39,976 nt of DNA from Helicobacteraceae bacterium. GTDB taxonomy: Bacteria > Campylobacterota > Campylobacteria > Campylobacterales > Sulfurimonadaceae. The stretch lies in assembly GCA_015488775.1 (NCBI GenBank), contig WFNF01000002.1:1-39976 (forward strand), in the 5' to 3' direction. The notes beneath the pieces were generated by a model. It saw only the letters and a list, made by a program, of their open reading frames with translations, was not told the DNA's origin and made no database searches. The position numbers were made by a program, and so were the translations under genes. Of the stretch, positions 1 through 8,956 are shown piece by piece; the first letter of the stretch is position 1; every line of letters begins with the position of its first letter.

Positions 1-858
1 GATTATACAAAGAGGCTACAATCTAAAAAGACGCTTATGTTTGAGTATATCTTAGATGGTGATAAATATATTGTTAATAAAAAATATATTAATGAGTTGA
101 ATCTTCATATAGTAGTAAAAGCTAAAGTGAAAGATTTTACATCATCTTTGGAAAGGAGTTTTTATATAAGCATACTTATATCTTTTATAGTTAGCATTTT
201 AATAACAATTGCAATTTTATATATAGTCAGAACCTCTTTACATAAGTTAGAACAATCTAATGAGCAAAAAGACATACTTTTAAAAGAGGTTCATCATCGT
301 GTTAAAAATAATTTAAATATAATTGGTTCTATGCTTGGGTTGCAAGCTTTTCAAGAGGATAATGTGATTAAGAAACACCTTATGAAGGGAAAATCTAGAA
401 TAGATGCTATTGCAGCTGTTCATGAGATGCTTTATAAACAAGATAATCTAAAAGAGATAAACTTTTTTGATTATATCAATAAAATAGAGCTACTAACATC
501 TAAAATTGTTACAGATACAAAAGGATTACAATTAGATATAGATATAGATAAGGAGTTTGTTTTAGCCCTTGATAAAATGGTTCAGTTTGGCTTGATGATC
601 AATGAGATGTTTACAAATACATTTAAATACGCAAAAAATAGCAAGGGCTTATATATAAAAATCTCTTTAGAAAAATCGATTGATGGATATGTTTTTTACT
701 ATAAAGATAATGGTGAGGTAGAAGTAGATATAGACAATATGAATAACTCTAAGGGCTTAGGTACAAAACTTATAAATATTTGTGCAAATCAACTTAATGC
801 TAAAGTGAAAAAAAGTTATGAGAATGGATTATCTTATGAGGTTAGCTTTAAAATTTAG
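1..858 (+). CDS. Sensor histidine kinase (HisKA_2 type), 5' end outside window
   Basis: This is the C-terminal part of a membrane histidine kinase. The reading frame is open from base 1, so the ATG at 37 is probably internal and the start lies upstream. Visible in order: the tail of an extracytoplasmic sensor domain (it looks like the end of a dCache fold), one membrane helix at about residues 43-66 counted from the ATG at 37, a HisKA_2 dimerisation and phosphoacceptor box EVHHRVKNNL, then an HATPase_c domain with an N-box-like INEMFTNTFKYA and a G-box SKGLGTKL. It should autophosphorylate on a histidine in the HH pair. No response regulator follows; the next gene is an unrelated lipoprotein, so the partner is unknown. 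The same kinase family recurs at 21627-22769. Confidence 0.88.
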   Translation, partial: DYTKRLQSKKTLMFEYILDGDKYIVNKKYINELNLHIVVKAKVKDFTSSLERSFYISILISFIVSILITIAILYIVRTSLHKLEQSNEQKDILLKEVHHRVKNNLNIIGSMLGLQAFQEDNVIKKHLMKGKSRIDAIAAVHEMLYKQDNLKEINFFDYINKIELLTSKIVTDTKGLQLDIDIDKEFVLALDKMVQFGLMINEMFTNTFKYAKNSKGLYIKISLEKSIDGYVFYYKDNGEVEVDIDNMNNSKGLGTKLINICANQLNAKVKKSYENGLSYEVSFKI

Positions 859-925
859 GTAAAAGAACACATATAGAACAAATCTCCTATAAGATATCAG
901 ATTATGATGCTTTAAGGAGTTTGAA

Positions 926-3900
926 ATGAGCATAAAATCTGTACTAAAAGGGACAATACTATCTTTACCAATAGTTTTGTTATTGAGTTGTAGCAATAAT
1001 AGCGGTGATAATAATAAAAATCTAGCTAAGACTAAAATAGTAACTGGAATATTTGTAGATAGTGCTGTAGAGGGTGTAAACTATAAATGTTCATCTGGAA
1101 CTAAAGGGATAACAAATCGTAAGGGTGAGTTTAAGTGTAAAGTAAATGATACAATATCTTTTAGACTTAAAAATATACCACTAGGTGAAGTTAAGGTTGG
1201 TAAAATAATAACACCAACAACACTTTTCCCAAAAAATCCAAAAGCTGCACTAAACTTGGCACAACTTTTACAAACATTTGATACTAAGCCAAAAGAAGAT
1301 GGTATATCGCTAAAAGATGTAGAGTTGAAGAGTTTTATAGAAAACATAGGTGGAGTGAAAAATATAAATTTCTTTTCAGATGATTTTGATACAGTTGTAT
1401 CAGCATCACTACCAGCTGGAAAAAAATTAGTAGATGAAAAAGTTGCTCAAAAACATCTTAATGATACCTTTATAAGGTTAGATATAAATTCTGATGGAAC
1501 AAAAAAAGATAAAGTACCATTAGATGATAATAATACATCAAACACCGAAAACAATACAACAATTCCTGATGATAACAATACATCAAATACTGAAAATAAT
1601 ACAACCCTTCCAGGTGACACAACTCCACCAACATTTATAAGCTCAAATGTGTTTATAGTAGCTGAAAATCAAACATCAGTTGGTATAGTAAAAATAGATG
1701 ATATTAATGCAACACTTATTTTAGGTGGAGTTGATATGTCGGCATTTAATTTGGCAAGTGATGGTACCTTGACATTTAAAGTAGCACCAGATTATGAAAC
1801 AAAATTATCATATTCTATAACAGTAACTGCAAAAGATGTAGAAAATAATGAGAGGGCGCAAAATATTACTATTAAAATTGCAAATATTGATGAAGAAGCA
1901 CCAAACTTTTTAAGCGATAGTGAATTTTCTGTGCAAGAGAATAGTACATATGTTGGTGAAATACTTATAGATGATAACAGTGGATCGATAAATTTAATAG
2001 GTTTAAATAGAGAAAAATTTAGATTGAATAGTAATAAGTTATATTTTATTAGCTCACCAGATTATGAAACACAAAATAGTTATACTTTAACTATAGAAGC
2101 AAAAGATAGAGTTAATAATCGTAGAACACAAAATATTACAATCAATATAATAGATGTTGCAGATGAAACAGCACCAATATTTGCAAGTGGTGATAGTATA
2201 GTGGTTGATGTAAATGAATCTAATAAGAGAGTAACAAGGTTGATAGTTGATGATACTCAAGCACAACTTACACTAAGTGGGTCTGATAATAGTGCTTTTA
2301 CAATCGAAGGGGATGTACTGTTTTTTAAAGAAACGCCTATATATTCTGTGCAATCTATTTATTATGTTACAGTTACAGCGGTAGATAACTTTGGTAATAG
2401 TGCAAACCAATCTATTCGTGTGAATGTATTAGAAGCTAAGGTTGCAGATACAACTCCACCAATTTTTACTAGTGCAAATAGTATAGAGTTTAATGAAAAT
2501 GCAACAGGAGTAGTACTTCGTATAACTACAGATGAAAAAACTACACTCACTTTAAGTGGAACAGATAAAGATGCATTTACATTAAGCAGTGGAGGGGATT
2601 TAAGTTTTGTTAATCCTGCAGATTATGAAACACAAAATACCTACTATATCAGTGTAACCGCATCTGATGAGTCAAATAATACAGCAGTCCAAGATATAAC
2701 TGTTAACATTGTAGATCTCTATGAGATATCAAACGAAGAGTATTTTTTATATAGAGCAGAAGATAGTAGATATGGGGTTGAACGCTGGGTAGCACCACTA
2801 GATGGAAACAGTACAACTGTTTTAAAAGATATTAATACTATTACAAAACGATCAAGTGTTTCTAATGTAATATCATACAACAATAGTACCTATTTTTATG
2901 CTAATGGAGAGATTTGGAAAACAGATGGAACGACTACAGGAACTATTAAGGTTGTGACATTACCTAGGCTTAGTGTATATGCAAGTAATATACAGTATCT
3001 TATACCAAGTGGAAATAAATTTTTCTTTTTATATAAAGATGGAAGCGCTTCTAGTCGTGAGCAGTTATGGGTGAGTAATGGAACACAAGATGGTACTTTT
3101 GTTATTACAGATACTTCTGCAAATATTAGTGAAGTAACAGCATGGAACAACGGAGTGCTCTTTACAATATCCGATGATAGAAGTCACTTATGGTTTAGTG
3201 ATGGAACAGTTGAGGGGACATACTCTACAAATGATTCTGGCGATAATACAGCTTTTGAAGATGTTTATTATTATAACTATCATAATAGTGGACCGCATCT
3301 TATGAAAACAGATGGAACAACAAGTGGTACATCGACAATCGACATTCCGTCTGCTTATAGAAGTTATCTTAAAAGAGTAGGAGATAAAGTTTATCAAATG
3401 GAGCAGGACTCTTCTTATGATGCAACATTCTATTTAATAGATGAAACATTAGATGAAAATAGAGCATTAGTGGATATAAACGAGACTTTAAGGAAGGCTA
3501 ATTTTTATAGTTCTTTGGGTAAGTTGTTTATTACTGGATATAACTATTTATATGTTGTATCAGGAAGTGAGTGGACAAAATTGACAGACAGTACAACTCC
3601 TGTACGAGAACATGTAGATTACAATGGAAAACAGTATTTTGTAAGTAAAAGTGAGCTCTGGGAAACACAAGGAACAGTGCAAACAACACAAAAACTTCTA
3701 GATATTAATGCAACTACTATTGAAAACTTAGTAGTTGAAAATGGAAAACTATATTTTAGTGCATATAACAGTGATATTTCAGGAAATACCAAACAGTTAT
3801 GGGAGAGTGATTTTACTCAAGATGGTACCAAAATAGTACGCTATATTCCTGCTGAAAGGCTATCAAATTATAGTGATACTAAACTTTACAATCTTAATAA

Positions 3901-5041
3901 TCATATTTATTGTAGTGGATATGATACTAAACATTCATATGAATTATGGATAAGTGAAAGTGATCAAAATGGTGAAATTATAGGTATGGAAATTCTTAAG
4001 GATATTAATATAAATACACAAGACAGTACCAGAGTATTTAGCTCAAGCCAAGATTTAGACTCTAAAAAGATAGGTAATGTATCATACTTCCTTGCTTCTG
4101 GTGGTTCTGGACTAAATTCAATGTATAAAACAGATGGTAGTTATGCAAATACACAACAAATATTTTTAGATTTAAACAAATCTATTAATGCATTTACATA
4201 TCATAATGGCTCGTTTTATTTAGGTTTAGATGATAGTATATATGTAAGCTCCACTGAAAATAATGCACAGTTGTTAAGAGAGAAAACTGATGCTGAGTAT
4301 ATGGGTCCTGTTAGAAATTTTAGGGGTTCATGTAAAGATATTGTATTTTTTACCACAGTTAACGATTTGTGGAGAACAGATGGAACATTTGATGGTACAT
4401 ACAAATTGAGTGGAGTTAGAGAAACCTCGAATATAGTACAAACTACAGATGAACATTGTTATTTTGAATATTCAGGTAAACTTATGCAAAGCGATGGATC
4501 AGATTCTAATACAACTGAGGTTCAAGGTGCGAGCATAGTTGTGGTAAATAATGATATTGATATAGCTGATATAAATAACAGTATATATTATAAAAGTAGT
4601 AACAACGAGATTCACAAATATAATACTAGCTCAGGTGATAGTGTATTTCATACATTTGATGATATTATTAGCTATCTTACAGATGTAGGTGAAAGTTTTT
4701 ATGTAATTACTGTAGAGAATACAAATGAAAGAGCTTCAAAAATGTTTAGTATTAACGAGGATGGCGTAACACAAATACTTTCATCGACATCAAATATGCG
4801 TGTTCCACAGTTTACAAATGTTGATGGCATTGTTTATTTTACAAAAGATATGAATATATATAAAACAGAGGGAACAAGTGCTACAACAATAATGGTTGTT
4901 GAAAATACTACAGATCCAAAAGTATCTATAAGATTTTTAGGAGTGGAAGGGTCTAAGCTATTTTATAGATATGGCTCAAATTCCCCACAAGTGTATTATA
5001 TAGATAATAGTGGAAAAAATAAGGAGTATGAAGTAAAATAG
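926..5041 (+). CDS. Large lipoprotein with cadherin-like repeats and ELWxxDGT repeats
   Basis: A 1371-aa predicted lipoprotein. The signal peptide ends in a lipobox LLSC with Cys22, and an AAGGAG ribosome site precedes the ATG. After a 200-residue N-terminal domain comes a low-complexity Asn/Thr linker (about residues 200-230). Four cadherin-like repeats of about 90 residues follow, starting near residues 231, 324, 413 and 508; each opens with a (T/A)PP-F or AP-F step and carries the YET(Q/K) and VTA-D strands typical of the fold. The last 770 residues hold at least ten ELWxxDGT-type units, for example EIWKTDGTTTGT, HLWFSDGTVEGT and DLWRTDGTFDGT, a pattern usually read as a beta-propeller-like surface domain. 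It is probably surface-exposed and involved in adhesion or carbohydrate binding, but that role is inference. It seems monocistronic. Confidence 0.88.
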   Translation: MSIKSVLKGTILSLPIVLLLSCSNNSGDNNKNLAKTKIVTGIFVDSAVEGVNYKCSSGTKGITNRKGEFKCKVNDTISFRLKNIPLGEVKVGKIITPTTLFPKNPKAALNLAQLLQTFDTKPKEDGISLKDVELKSFIENIGGVKNINFFSDDFDTVVSASLPAGKKLVDEKVAQKHLNDTFIRLDINSDGTKKDKVPLDDNNTSNTENNTTIPDDNNTSNTENNTTLPGDTTPPTFISSNVFIVAENQTSVGIVKIDDINATLILGGVDMSAFNLASDGTLTFKVAPDYETKLSYSITVTAKDVENNERAQNITIKIANIDEEAPNFLSDSEFSVQENSTYVGEILIDDNSGSINLIGLNREKFRLNSNKLYFISSPDYETQNSYTLTIEAKDRVNNRRTQNITINIIDVADETAPIFASGDSIVVDVNESNKRVTRLIVDDTQAQLTLSGSDNSAFTIEGDVLFFKETPIYSVQSIYYVTVTAVDNFGNSANQSIRVNVLEAKVADTTPPIFTSANSIEFNENATGVVLRITTDEKTTLTLSGTDKDAFTLSSGGDLSFVNPADYETQNTYYISVTASDESNNTAVQDITVNIVDLYEISNEEYFLYRAEDSRYGVERWVAPLDGNSTTVLKDINTITKRSSVSNVISYNNSTYFYANGEIWKTDGTTTGTIKVVTLPRLSVYASNIQYLIPSGNKFFFLYKDGSASSREQLWVSNGTQDGTFVITDTSANISEVTAWNNGVLFTISDDRSHLWFSDGTVEGTYSTNDSGDNTAFEDVYYYNYHNSGPHLMKTDGTTSGTSTIDIPSAYRSYLKRVGDKVYQMEQDSSYDATFYLIDETLDENRALVDINETLRKANFYSSLGKLFITGYNYLYVVSGSEWTKLTDSTTPVREHVDYNGKQYFVSKSELWETQGTVQTTQKLLDINATTIENLVVENGKLYFSAYNSDISGNTKQLWESDFTQDGTKIVRYIPAERLSNYSDTKLYNLNNHIYCSGYDTKHSYELWISESDQNGEIIGMEILKDININTQDSTRVFSSSQDLDSKKIGNVSYFLASGGSGLNSMYKTDGSYANTQQIFLDLNKSINAFTYHNGSFYLGLDDSIYVSSTENNAQLLREKTDAEYMGPVRNFRGSCKDIVFFTTVNDLWRTDGTFDGTYKLSGVRETSNIVQTTDEHCYFEYSGKLMQSDGSDSNTTEVQGASIVVVNNDIDIADINNSIYYKSSNNEIHKYNTSSGDSVFHTFDDIISYLTDVGESFYVITVENTNERASKMFSINEDGVTQILSSTSNMRVPQFTNVDGIVYFTKDMNIYKTEGTSATTIMVVENTTDPKVSIRFLGVEGSKLFYRYGSNSPQVYYIDNSGKNKEYEVK
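1523..1612 (+). repeat. Two-copy 45-bp tandem repeat in a lipoprotein linker
   Basis: Two head-to-tail copies with a 45-bp period begin at 1523 and 1568. Each encodes 15 residues of the form DDNNTSNTENNTT(I/L)P. Copies differ at several third positions, so the duplication is not brand new. It forms the flexible linker before the cadherin-like repeats, and copy number could vary between strains without changing the frame. Confidence 0.85.
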
Positions 5042-5085
5042 TAAAATCAATTAAATACATAATAAAATATTATAATTCTTGTTTT

Positions 5086-5127
5086 TTAGATTAATTGTTA
5101 CATTTATACACAAAATAATTAATCTAA
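5086..5127. other. Inverted repeat downstream of the lipoprotein gene
   Basis: Arms TTAGATTAATT (5086-5096) and AATTAATCTAA (5117-5127) are perfectly complementary over 11 bases with a 20-base loop. The left arm is preceded by a run of T. It could act as a weak terminator for the 926-5041 gene or as a regulatory site for the next gene; its AT-only stem makes the function uncertain. Confidence 0.4.
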
Positions 5128-5206
5128 ACTTAAATATAAGTTAATTTAGTTAGTAATTCAATTTTTTGATGTTACATTGTTTCATCTTAAAAGATAAAGG
5201 ATATAA

Positions 5207-5806
5207 ATGAAAAAATTAATTATGAGTTCAGTTGTTGCAGCAACAGTTCTAAGTGGAGTTGCGTCAGCAGATGTGAAAGTTGGTCTTGGTGTTGATGTTT
5301 TAACAAATATAGATAACCCTATTGCAAGTTTTACTAAAACACCAATTGCTGGTAAAATTGGATCAACTCCTGTTGTTAGAGTGCCTATAGTTTTTGATGC
5401 TTTTAGAGTTGAACCACGTCTTGCTTATGCTTCAACTTCAAATGATAATGGGCCTGGTATAAATAAAGAGGGCTCTCTTTTCGCTGCTGGTTTAGGTGCT
5501 TACTATACTTTTGCTGATTGGGGTGATACGGGTATGTACGCTGGTGGTAATGTAGATTACTATGGTGTCGGTGGACCAGATGGTAAGGGTGGAACAACTT
5601 CTTATATTACAGCATTAGTTATGGCTGGAACTATCGGTGTTGAATACTTTATAGTAAAAGATCATTTTTCAGTAGCAAGTGAACTAGGTTTTTCTTATAC
5701 TGCGACTACTTTTCCAAAAGGGACAGGAGCTAATCCAAGTACAAGTGATGTAAAAGGTTCAGATATTAACCCGGTAACTTCATTAACAATGAGATACTAC
5801 TTCTAG
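5207..5806 (+). CDS. Small outer-membrane beta-barrel protein
   Basis: A 199-aa protein with a clear Sec signal peptide; cleavage is probably after ASA near residue 21. The mature part alternates hydrophobic and polar residues in short strands, is rich in Gly and aromatic residues, and ends in the barrel-insertion signal LTMRYYF with a terminal Phe. That fits an eight-strand outer-membrane barrel of the OmpA/OmpW or generic beta-barrel type. The start is supported by an AAAGG site seven bases upstream of the ATG. A 13-bp hairpin follows the stop, so it is probably transcribed alone. The substrate or role cannot be told from sequence. Confidence 0.8.
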   Translation: MKKLIMSSVVAATVLSGVASADVKVGLGVDVLTNIDNPIASFTKTPIAGKIGSTPVVRVPIVFDAFRVEPRLAYASTSNDNGPGINKEGSLFAAGLGAYYTFADWGDTGMYAGGNVDYYGVGGPDGKGGTTSYITALVMAGTIGVEYFIVKDHFSVASELGFSYTATTFPKGTGANPSTSDVKGSDINPVTSLTMRYYF

Positions 5807-5825
5807 TCATAAAGAACTCAAAATA

Positions 5826-5857
5826 TATATAACTCAAGCAAAAACTTGAGTTATATA
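5826..5857 (+). terminator. Hairpin terminator after the barrel gene
   Basis: Perfect 13-bp stem (5826-5838 with 5845-5857) around a CAAAAA loop, 20 bases after the stop at 5806, followed by a short ACTTTC tract. It is the strongest hairpin near this gene and most likely ends its transcript. The U-tract is short, so termination could be partial. Confidence 0.7.
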
Positions 5858-5995
5858 CTTTCACACTCAAATAATATAAATTACTTCAAATTATAATTCT
5901 AAATTATAAAAAAATTAAATTTACTTATGATAAGTAATTTTGTAACATTTTTTTAAAAAATCACAATATAGCTTTAATCTTAGGTAACTTTGTGT

Positions 5996-6001
5996 TAAAA
6001 T
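5996..6001 (+). promoter_or_regulatory. Candidate -10 box for the exported-protein locus
   Basis: TAAAAT at 5996-6001 lies in an AT-rich tract and would give a start near 6008, so the leader would contain the hairpin at 6013-6049. No clear -35 is seen, as is common for housekeeping promoters in Campylobacterota. Confidence 0.4.
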
Positions 6002-6012
6002 AAGCCTAGCTT

Positions 6013-6049
6013 TAAATATTTGTAAAAACTTATAGTTTTTAAATATTTA
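6013..6049 (+). promoter_or_regulatory. Long AT-rich 5'-leader hairpin
   Basis: AAAAACT (6024-6030) pairs with AGTTTTT (6034-6040) around TAT. After a two-base GT bulge on the left, TAAATATTT (6013-6021) pairs with AAATATTTA (6041-6049). The result is a stem of about 16 bp ending eight bases before the AAAGG ribosome site of the 6068 gene. It could stabilise the message or gate ribosome access. Confidence 0.5.
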
Positions 6050-6067
6050 TAATTTTAAAGGATGAAT

Positions 6068-7027
6068 ATGATTAAAAAACTTCTTGCAGGTGTTCTTGCA
6101 CTTTCACTTAGCACTAGTGCATTGTTGGCAGCAGATGGTGTTGTTTTTAATGTTGTTAAAGGTGATAAAGAGAAAGCTTACTACAATATGGTTAATAATA
6201 AGATGGAAGAGATAGGTTTTGTACTTTCTGATCCACATGAGCGTATTAATGATGGTTATAAAGAGAAGTATGGAGAAACTAACTTAGATAATTTAGGTTT
6301 TATGTCAGTTACCGCAGATAAAGCTTTAAGAACTATGCTTATCACCAACCCTGAATTAGCTGGATTTTCACCTTTCAATATTCATTCTTATAAATTAACT
6401 GCTGAAGACAATACTTATGTTGGTCATTTAGCTCCTTCAACTATGCTTGATATAGTTGGAGTAAAAACCCCATCTGTACGTGCAGAATTTACTAAAATGT
6501 TTGAGCCACTAGATAAAATGATTGATCAAGAAATCGGTGGTAAGAAACAGATAATTACTTATGATAAACTTCCAGCAGACACTATGATGCATTTTGAGAT
6601 AGAACTTAAAATTCAAGATGGTGATATAGCAACGGCTATAGAAGATTTTCAAGATGGTTTTGAAGAAGCATTTGAAGATAAAAAGTACATCATTGCAGGT
6701 TATAAAGACTTTAAAGAGGCATATGAAGATTTAGATCTTCCTTTTAAAGAGTATGATGCATTTTTTGTTTACTCACTTTGTCACTTTAAATTTTCAGATA
6801 GCATCTTTAACCACAAAGGTGGAATCCCAGCAGCAGGTGCATTTGCTCCGTGCTCAATGTACATGTATGTAAAGGCTGGAACTAATATACTTGTAATTGG
6901 TATGCCTAAACTTGCAAATTGGGCTTCTGTTATGGATATAAAAGATAATAAAAAAGTTGATTATATACACGCTATAGATAGTGAAATTATTGGTATAATG
7001 AAAAATTTAGGAGCAGTGCTTAAATAA
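6068..7027 (+). CDS. Exported DUF302-like protein
   Basis: Secreted protein of 319 aa. I take the ATG at 6068 rather than 6062 because AAAGG (6057-6061) abuts the first but is six bases from the second. A Sec signal peptide ends near LLAADG. Two halves each look DUF302-like: an N-terminal one with ALRTMLITNPELAGFSPF, and a C-terminal one (about residues 225-285) with AFAPCSMYMYVKAG followed by VIGMPKLANW. The same AFAPC and GxPxxxNW blocks recur in the lipoprotein at 11930-12907, so the two are paralogues. The stop overlaps the next start by one base (TAATG), which implies translational coupling. DUF302 function is poorly defined; a periplasmic binding or stress role is possible. Confidence 0.8.
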   Translation: MIKKLLAGVLALSLSTSALLAADGVVFNVVKGDKEKAYYNMVNNKMEEIGFVLSDPHERINDGYKEKYGETNLDNLGFMSVTADKALRTMLITNPELAGFSPFNIHSYKLTAEDNTYVGHLAPSTMLDIVGVKTPSVRAEFTKMFEPLDKMIDQEIGGKKQIITYDKLPADTMMHFEIELKIQDGDIATAIEDFQDGFEEAFEDKKYIIAGYKDFKEAYEDLDLPFKEYDAFFVYSLCHFKFSDSIFNHKGGIPAAGAFAPCSMYMYVKAGTNILVIGMPKLANWASVMDIKDNKKVDYIHAIDSEIIGIMKNLGAVLK

Positions 7028-7872
7028 TGAAAAAATTAATAACTTTAGCAATTATTACTTTTATTATCTCCTTTTCTGGATGTTCATCTTCTGCTCCAAT
7101 TGAGGCAGTAGCTAGTCCTATGCCAACAGGTAGCGTTCCAACATACTATGTTGGTGCATACCAAGATGTTGATTCAGTAAAATCAGCACTTGTAGGGGCT
7201 GGTTTTGAAGTATTAGCTGAGTATAAAGTTAAAAAAATAGGTACTACTATTGTATTTACAAATAATAGTTTAAAAGCTATGGCAGATAATCCAAAAAGAG
7301 GGTTTGCCGCTATATTAAGAGTTTTAGTAGATGATGCAAATAAACAGATATCTTTTACCAACCCTATTTACTATGGGAAAGCATTTATGCAAGATGAATA
7401 CAACAATGAAGTTTCTTCTGCTGCATTAACTGCTATACAAGGTGCATTTGATGGTTTAAAAGCAAGTGAAAATGATAAATGGGAGTTCGCTGAACTTTCT
7501 GGTTACCACTTTATGGTAAGTATGCCTTATTATGAGGATTTTGTAGAACTTGGTGAGGGAACTGACTTAGTTTCAAAAGCCGATTCTTACAAAAAAGGTA
7601 AGTTAGAAGTATTTAAACTTGAATTATCCAAAAATCGTACTATTTTAGGTTATAAACTTGGTAAAAGAACAGCTAAATTTGTTAAAAAAATTGGCACAAA
7701 AAATGCGAGTATTTTACCATGGTTAGTACTTATAGAAGATGGAAAAGCTTATGCACTTAATGCAAAGTATTATATAGCTATATCTTATCCTAAACTTAGT
7801 ATGGGTGAATTTATGACTATTGCTACTGTGCCTGGTGCGGTAGCAAAAGACTTATCCAAACCTTTTAAATAA
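7027..7872 (+). CDS. DUF302-like lipoprotein
   Basis: A 281-aa lipoprotein with lipobox FSGC (Cys19). It has a DUF302-like core at about residues 40-125, with FTNNSLKAMADNPKRGFAA and then FTNPIYYGKAF, and a C-terminal block of the form EDGKAYALNAKYYIAISYPK. Both blocks are matched closely in the next gene (7982): TNPVYFGKAYLQ and DRGKAYTMNPKYYIPVHIPK. The pair therefore arose by duplication, with one copy lipidated and one free in the periplasm. It overlaps the preceding gene by one base and is probably co-translated with it. The exact biochemical function is unknown. Confidence 0.8.
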   Translation: MKKLITLAIITFIISFSGCSSSAPIEAVASPMPTGSVPTYYVGAYQDVDSVKSALVGAGFEVLAEYKVKKIGTTIVFTNNSLKAMADNPKRGFAAILRVLVDDANKQISFTNPIYYGKAFMQDEYNNEVSSAALTAIQGAFDGLKASENDKWEFAELSGYHFMVSMPYYEDFVELGEGTDLVSKADSYKKGKLEVFKLELSKNRTILGYKLGKRTAKFVKKIGTKNASILPWLVLIEDGKAYALNAKYYIAISYPKLSMGEFMTIATVPGAVAKDLSKPFK

Positions 7873-7876
7873 AATA

Positions 7877-7894
7877 TTTGAGTTTCGGCTCAGG
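7877..7894 (+). terminator. Weak intrinsic terminator
   Basis: TTTGAG (7877-7882) pairs with CTCAGG (7889-7894), including two G-U pairs, and is followed by TGTTTTTCT. It sits just after the stop at 7872 and separates the 6068-7872 pair from the 7982-11880 operon. The stem is short, so read-through is likely. Confidence 0.5.
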
Positions 7895-7950
7895 TGTTTT
7901 TCTAAAATTATTACTTTTTGTTTTTTACACCTATCTTAAACACTATATGT

Positions 7951-7956
7951 TACAAT
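7951..7956 (+). promoter_or_regulatory. Candidate promoter for the caspase operon
   Basis: TACAAT at 7951-7956 would start a transcript near 7963 with an AAGGG ribosome site at 7972. A better hexamer, TATAAT at 7963-7968, lies too close to that ribosome site to leave a normal leader. Either could be used. Confidence 0.35.
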
Positions 7957-7981
7957 ACGCTTTATAATCATAAGGGCAATA

Positions 7982-8947
7982 ATGAAAATTTTATTAACAA
8001 TATTTTTATTTATTACAACTCTTTTTTCTGCTGAAAAAGTTGTTTGGGATAATGATATAAAACTTGACGATAGACGCGCTGAACAAATATATAAAGCATA
8101 TATAGATAGAACTCAAAGTGATGATGTTAAAAATTGGATTAAATACGAAATTCAAACTGAGAAAGAACTTATAACTAAGGTTACTTCTAACTCTATACTA
8201 GATGGTGAAGTTAGTGCATACTTTGTATCAAAAATTGTTTCATTGGACGAAATAAAAAGAAGACTTGAAAAAGAAAACTTCAAAGTTGTATCTACTATGA
8301 ATATTGATACAAATACAAAAAGTGTTATATTTACTTCTAAGCAGATGATTGAGATGTCAAACTTACCTGGACGTGGATTTGCTTCCTATGGGACAGTGAC
8401 CATATATAAAAATAAGGGTGTATCTTTAATTACTAATCCTGTGTATTTTGGTAAAGCTTATCTTCAGCAGTATGCTAAGATGTCAATACTCAGTGAGATG
8501 CAAAATAGACTTATTGTTGTATTTAATGTTTATAAATACTCACCTCAACGCTACCCTCTTGATGACCTGAGCTCATATAGATATAAAAGTAGATATCCAG
8601 AATATAAAAATTTAACCTTACTTATAAAAAGTTCTACAAGTAAATTATTGAGTAATTTTAGAAAAAATACAAGAGAATCAGATAGAAGTATAATTAAACT
8701 TAGTGATGACAGATATCTATTGCTATACAATTTTTCAACTGAACTAAATTATACTTTAAAACGTATAGGTAGTGTATATGCACTTTTGATGCCTATACCA
8801 ATTATGATAGATAGAGGTAAGGCATACACAATGAACCCTAAATACTACATACCTGTACATATCCCTAAGATTGATATTGACGAGCTAAAACAGATTGCAT
8901 CAATACCTAAACAGATAAAATTTAAAGCAAAATCACTTTTTTACTAG
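7982..8947 (+). CDS. Exported DUF302-like protein, paralogue of the 7027 gene
   Basis: A 321-aa protein with a Sec signal peptide ending near LFSAEK and no lipobox. The core aligns by eye with the preceding lipoprotein: IFTSKQMIEMSNLPGRGFAS, then TNPVYFGKAYLQ, then GKAYTMNPKYYIPVHIPK near the C-terminus. It carries an extra 65 residues at the N-terminus and a more basic central section. It opens the operon that continues with the caspase-like gene nine bases downstream, so it is the family member most tightly linked to that protease. It could be a partner, an inhibitor or a substrate; that is inference. An AAGGG ribosome site supports the start. Confidence 0.78.
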   Translation: MKILLTIFLFITTLFSAEKVVWDNDIKLDDRRAEQIYKAYIDRTQSDDVKNWIKYEIQTEKELITKVTSNSILDGEVSAYFVSKIVSLDEIKRRLEKENFKVVSTMNIDTNTKSVIFTSKQMIEMSNLPGRGFASYGTVTIYKNKGVSLITNPVYFGKAYLQQYAKMSILSEMQNRLIVVFNVYKYSPQRYPLDDLSSYRYKSRYPEYKNLTLLIKSSTSKLLSNFRKNTRESDRSIIKLSDDRYLLLYNFSTELNYTLKRIGSVYALLMPIPIMIDRGKAYTMNPKYYIPVHIPKIDIDELKQIASIPKQIKFKAKSLFY

Positions 8948-8956
8948 GAGAATGAG

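Noticed and set aside
1081-1347. Minus-strand reading frame opposite the large lipoprotein gene
   Set aside because: Antisense frame inside a clear coding region, with no ribosome site or domain; a by-product of the codon bias of the real gene. The same applies to the other antisense frames at 2362, 2896, 3188, 4216, 5403, 7146, 9773, 10066, 10431 and elsewhere.
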